Shown in pieces: positions 59,898 to 64,000 of a stretch of DNA of 64,000 nucleotides (position 1 is its first letter; every line of letters begins with the position of its first letter). This DNA comes from Eleginops maclovinus (taxonomy: Eukaryota > Chordata > Actinopteri > Perciformes > Eleginopidae), in assembly GCF_036324505.1 (NCBI RefSeq), contig NC_086370.1, positions 5,997,512 to 6,061,511 of the forward strand. Direction: 5' to 3'. A model generated the notes under the pieces. That model did no database searches. It had not been told where the DNA came from and was given only the letters and a program-made list of their open reading frames with translations. The position numbers were made by a program, and so were the translations under genes.

Positions 59898-61631
59898 CTT
59901 AGTGCGATGTACAGCAGGGGGGTATTTTTGCTTGTTGTCTTATCGGCCAAGGTGCAGATGAACCAAGTGGGTTCTTTACAACGGATGTGCAGACTTTCTG
60001 CTGTCTTCTTATCAATGGGATGGTCTTTCCACTATTTTGGAGCCAGGATAACAAACCGGCGTGTTTTTGTTGAGGTGTACCCTGGGTCATATTTGCAATG
60101 AGAGTAGCAAGCCGATTGGCCGATGCTGAGCAAACTGTGTGTGCTGGAGTATATGGTTTAACCATGTGGATGTTGGAAGAACCAGATCAATTCACAACAC
60201 TGTAGGCCATCCCAGGGTCTTCAAAAGTTTCAAAGACACAATGAAAAAAATAGTATATGTACTCAATCTTCATCTTTAACAGCAGAGACCCCGCGATTGG
60301 CCTGGACTTGATCTTTTCTTTCCATTTAGCTGTGTTTTTTGGCATCAGCCTACACTGAAGAACTGATAGTTGTCTTTAATTAAATGTATTATGTTAACAA
60401 ATGTCACATAACTGTGTTTGTTTAGTTGCCTTTAGTTAAACTAATAGTTATGTGAAAGGTGTTGAAATGTCATATTCAATTAAAACTATCTTTCAGTTGT
60501 TTCAGTGTATATGAACATGCAGACAGCAGACCGTAAGCATGCATCCAAGAGAAGGCAACACACACTGTGAACAAGGCACACATAAATAGAACAAGATCCA
60601 AAACTATAGTAAATCTGGGCTTTGCTTTCACCCCTAAGACGGCCTTTTCGTTGTTCCTCTTCTTTTTTCCTTTGACTGTAAATCCCTCACAGTATTCCGT
60701 CCCCTATCTTATAGAGACCTCTTCAGTCAATCTTGGAATTCTCTCAGATTTCCTTACCGTCTCCCCTGGTCCTTTAGTATTGCGTGATCAACATGGCGTT
60801 TGCCTCCGTCTCATCACGTTTTTGAGCCTTCCCTATTGTGACAGTTAGTAATATGGACCCATAATTGTACAAGTAGCTATATATAATTTGTAGAGCTACT
60901 TGATCGCTCATCTTCGCTTCACCTACATCCCTCACTACTCACTACCCCCCCTGCTCACGTCTAATGTTGCTTTAAAGACATATGCTGAGGTGGCACGCAG
61001 CTTTCTGTATGCATGATTGATGTGTAAGTGTTTGCATGCGTGAGAAGTGTTGACATGCAGACTGACTGCATACTTTGACAGCTGTAGTTGGAAATGAAAA
61101 TCGTTATATTTAACTATGACAATATTCCATGACATTTGTTAAGGCGATAAATCAGTAGCCTCAAACCCTAAAATTAGTAGGATTTAAGGATTTGAAAGGA
61201 TAAAAGCAAAAACGAATAAATAATAGCCCTACATATTCTGTTTTACAATAACAATCCTGTACATTTACTAAGAACAGTTTTAAAAGTACTAAATAATAAA
61301 AAAAGAAATGAAACTAGATTCCCCCTCGAGGATTTATAAACGGTCATCTTTTCTCTTACAATTATTATTCATACAAAGTAATATGGATATAAACCGTATT
61401 TCAGGACAAACACACTTGCATCTCTATTTTGTATACTCTATAGCAACATTGTTGTTTTCCCTTGGGCTTCAATTCATTTCCAGCATATAAAAATGAACAC
61501 ACATATTACTTTATCACCGGAAACAGCTGAGGAGTTGCATATCATTTATTGCTGTTTTCTCTGCTTTCTTTCTCTGCTGGCATCTGTAGTTTTCCTGGAG
61601 TGCTTCATGACAATAAGTGTGTGTTGGGGTG
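59895..61631. other. Unique non-coding sequence, no gene seen
   Basis: Separates the two inverted copies. Frames up to 93 codons have no domain. Confidence 0.5.
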
Positions 61632-61798
61632 TTTGTGTGTGTGTGTGTGTGTGTGCCACAATCACTCCCTATGGATGTGCAGAGGCATTTGTGTTCCTTC
61701 ATTGTATCACTTTATTAGCCACCTATCCATAAAGGGTGTATAAATCAGAGGGAATGTAAGCTCATGCTGACTAAAAGCACTTTTATTGATTCACAAAA
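61632..61798 (-). repeat. Inverted dispersed repeat, copy 2, starting in (GT)n
   Basis: Inverted partner of 59695-59894: (GT)n at 61632-61656, TGCCACAAT, ATTTGTGTTCCTTCATTGTATCAC, AGCCACCTATCCATAA, TGTATAAATCAG, CTCATGCTGACTAAAAGCACTT and TTATTGATTCACAAAAAAA. Confidence 0.75.
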
Positions 61799-62045
61799 AA
61801 AGGAAAGAATGTCGGGACATTATTCTGAGAAATATGAATTCTTTCTTTCCTTACTTTTAAATGTTGTAAATCTTCACTCAGGTTTAAAAGAAATCACTGA
61901 ATGGAAGTAATTTTAATATATATATATGACATAAATAAACAAAGAACATGTGAAAATGCATCAAAACCAAAAAAAGAAACAAATTTAATGAAGAAAACAG
62001 GAAAGATCCATGTGTTTGTTTTGCATAAACGTTTGTATTATTTGC
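61799..62045. other. AT-rich non-coding, nothing recognised
   Basis: Contains a short (TA)n at 61917-61927. Confidence 0.5.
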
Positions 62046-62054
62046 TACATACAA

Positions 62055-62494
62055 TAACTGGTGTAAAGTAACTAAGTACATTAACTCTTAAGTACTGTGC
62101 TTAAGTACAATGTTGAGGTACTTGTACTTTACTTAAGTATTTCCATGTATTTCTACTTTGTACTTCTACTCCATTATATTTCAGAGGTAAATGGTGTACT
62201 TTTGCTCCACTACATCTATTTAATACCTTGATTTACTTTACAGATTTTGATTAATGATGTGAAATATAATCAGCCCTTAAATCAGAATTTAGTTCCACCT
62301 GGAGTCAATTCAGCAGCTACCCTGCAGTATAGGCCCTACAAAGGCATTACAAATATTTTGATGCTAATACTTTTGTACTTTTACTTGAGTAACATTTTGG
62401 ACGTAGGACTTTTACCGTAACAGAGTATTCCTACATTCTGGTACTTCTACGTTTACTCAAGTACAAGATCTGAGTACGTATCCCACCTCTAGAC
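62055..62494 (+). mobile_element. Non-autonomous DNA transposon (hAT-like, AGTAC-rich)
   Basis: Starts ACTGGTGTAAAGTAACTAAG and continues with GTACTTAAGTACAATGTTGAGG, TACTTGTACTTTACTTAAGTA, CTACTTTGTACTTCTACTCC, ATTATATTTCAGAGGTAAAT and GTACTTTTGCTCCACTACAT; it ends TACTCAAGTACAAGATCTGAG then ATCCCACCTCTAG. I recognise this as a very common teleost element with CAG(T/A)GGTG-type ends. No transposase frame. Confidence 0.75.
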
Positions 62495-63022
62495 GTAATC
62501 AGATTACTGTTACATTTCTAAAACAGTTGAGATTACTAGCAAGATAAACATGTTAAAAAACCTAAAAAGATCATCTAGTGTTTGTAGTAAAGGATCAGAT
62601 GTTCTCTCTCCTCTGTCAGCTGTTCTGTTCTGTAGTAATACTTTAAGAGTGAATCTATACGTCTACTGCCTGAATCTGCTTTGTGGTTTTCTGTTTCTTT
62701 GGTTCATTTGTTCAGTTTTTACTTCAGCAGGTGAACCTATATGTTCATCAAATAGTGTGTGTGAGATTAACTGTGTGTATTAAACTAAACGGAGCATTTT
62801 CTGTCAGCTCAGATTTGATTTCTGCTTTTTTAAACTCTAGTATGTGCTCATGGGTTTCATTGTTGGTGTACAGGCTGCTGCCTGAATATGCTGAATGAAC
62901 GGCTTGTTTTCCTATCAATCAAATCTCTGACTAAAGAACACATTTTATACTGAATGACATTGTTATGTTTTTCTTACATAATACACTTGCTTTCTCTTTC
63001 AAAGTAACCCTCCCAACCCTGG
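62495..63022 (-). mobile_element. MITE family D (minus), 5' terminus at 63022
   Basis: The last 22 bases (63001-63022, reverse beginning CCAGGGTTGGGAGGGTTACT) equal the terminus at 32808-32829. GTAATCAGATTACTGTTAC at 62495-62513 is family-like interior sequence directly abutting the hAT-like element. The middle (62560-62990) is not recognised and may be other sequence. Confidence 0.45.
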
Positions 63023-63528
63023 TTATGAGTTTCCGATCTCCTGCCCTAACCCCTTCACTCCTCTCAGTCTGTCTTCATATCATTGTCCTGTATCAGTGCA
63101 GTCTGTGTGTGTCTACCATCTGTTATAATCAGCCATGAATATTGCAGGGGCCCCGACACTTTAAACGGCTTATATACCCTATGGATGTTGACATGCATGG
63201 GAGAAGTCATGTGTGCCAGAGATGCACTCTGTGTGCGTTTTCAGTTGGCCCATTGATTTATAATTAACGCCGGGGTTAGTGCACCAGCACATACACAGCT
63301 GGCCTGCTCTCTGGGGTCACAGCAGTGTGTGTGTGTGTTTGTGCACAAAGTTATTTTAGTGTCCAAGAAGGAAGTTGAAATGTAGTGTGAATTATCTTCT
63401 CTAGGTGTGAGTGTGCATATGAGTGTATATATAATTTGCCCGCGCTAAGAAATTGAGCATATGTTCCATTTGAAATAGGGTTATCTCTGAGTGTGTCCAT
63501 ATTTTAAGTGAGTGTACATGAAGAAAAA
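63023..63528. promoter_or_regulatory. Possible conserved non-coding block
   Basis: 63130-63300 has GCCATGAATATTGCAGGGGCC, ACTTTAAACGGCTTATATACC and GATTTATAATTAACGCCGGGG in complex sequence. The regulatory role is inferred only. 63325-63345 is a short GT tract. Confidence 0.2.
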
Positions 63529-63542
63529 GTAACCATGGTAAC
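63529..63542. promoter_or_regulatory. RFX X-box motif
   Basis: GTAACCATGGTAAC fits the RFX X-box consensus GTNRCCNNRGYAAC at every position. Function depends on chromatin and conservation, which cannot be seen here. Confidence 0.35.
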
Positions 63543-63613
63543 CCGTTCAAAGATTCCTGCAGACACTTCAGTCCCATCAAATGTATTGATTATGATGCCC
63601 ATGAGGATTACAT

Positions 63614-63616
<3 letters not shown>

Positions 63617-63646
<30 letters not shown>
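63617..63646. repeat. (CA)15 microsatellite
   Basis: Uninterrupted CA units. Confidence 0.97.
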
Positions 63647-63647
<1 letters not shown>

Positions 63648-63854
63648 CTTTCAGTCATCTGCTAACACCACTAGGCTGTACTCTTGTAACCAGTTGCCTC
63701 CAAGAAAAAAGGTCTTTGAAGCATGGATCCAATTTTATGATTTTGATCAAATTCATTTTGTACGATATGATAATACTTTATTGTCAAGTCAAGTCTGAAA
63801 TGTGTTCATGCATCACAGCAGCTCTATACAACCTCAACAAGAACAAACATTAAA

Positions 63855-64000
63855 AATGACATATTATTCACATTTTCAGGTTCATATTTGTATTTAGTTT
63901 CTCTACTGTGACATGTCTCCATGCTTTAATGCTCAAAAAGCTCTTTATTTTTCTCATGCTGCCTGTGCTTCAGCACCTATTTTCACCGTCTGTCTGAAAC
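63855..64000 (+). mobile_element. MITE family A copy, cut by window edge
   Basis: Starts ATGACATATTATTCACATTT, then TCAGGTTCATATTTGTATTT, TCTCTACTGTGACATG, GCTTTAATGCTCAAAAAGCTC, ATGCTGCCTGTGCTTCAGCACC and TCTGTCTGAAAC at the edge. It is the best-preserved 5' half of the family in this window. Confidence 0.88.

Overview
This window looks like gene-poor euchromatin from a teleost fish, probably a percomorph. I infer this from long (CA)n/(GT)n microsatellites (about 20 loci, the longest 83 uninterrupted units), a CR1/L2-clade LINE with a (AAACCTTG)n tail, tRNA-derived SINEs, a Tc1-like transposase relic, gypsy-like LTR pieces and several MITE families whose ends I recognise from fish genomes. 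No host protein-coding gene can be supported. The only convincing long reading frame is the 550-codon reverse transcriptase of the LINE at 56.3-58.0 kb. Nearly all other open frames are short chance frames, or read-through of CA/GT arrays as poly-Thr-His or poly-Val-Cys.

Layout. 0-9 kb is mostly unique non-coding DNA with a (CA)n block at 3.0 kb, a partial MITE at 6.0 kb and a LINE tail at 7.5-7.9 kb. 9.6-10.6 kb is CA-rich. 11.2-16 kb holds a MITE copy, a SINE and a degenerate tandem array of about 300-bp units carrying CCCTAA motifs. 16-25 kb is largely unique, with several blocks that look like conserved non-coding elements, one MITE copy and one LINE relic. 26-33 kb is a microsatellite hot zone: (GT)78 facing (CA)33, (GT)83, and three GT arrays within 620 bp, plus a MITE and a Tc1 transposase relic. 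33-54 kb has MITE families, a solo LTR, a palindrome-bearing MITE, a compound TG/CGTG array, and a small MITE at 52.8 kb. 54.1-58.4 kb is a dense repeat pile: a repeat copy, a SINE, a MITE split by a second SINE with a visible target-site duplication, then the LINE. 58.9-64 kb has GT/CA arrays, an inverted dispersed repeat pair and stacked MITEs; a further MITE copy runs off the right edge.

The unique stretches contain homeodomain-, POU- and TCF/LEF-like motifs in sequence that looks constrained. This fits a large intron or a regulatory desert next to a developmental gene, but that is inference. I found no evidence of a new biological system. The most useful observations are structural: inverted GT/CA pairs, a tandem array with telomere-like motifs, a MITE carrying a perfect 22-bp CRE palindrome, a nested SINE with target-site duplication, and an intact-looking LINE reverse transcriptase frame.
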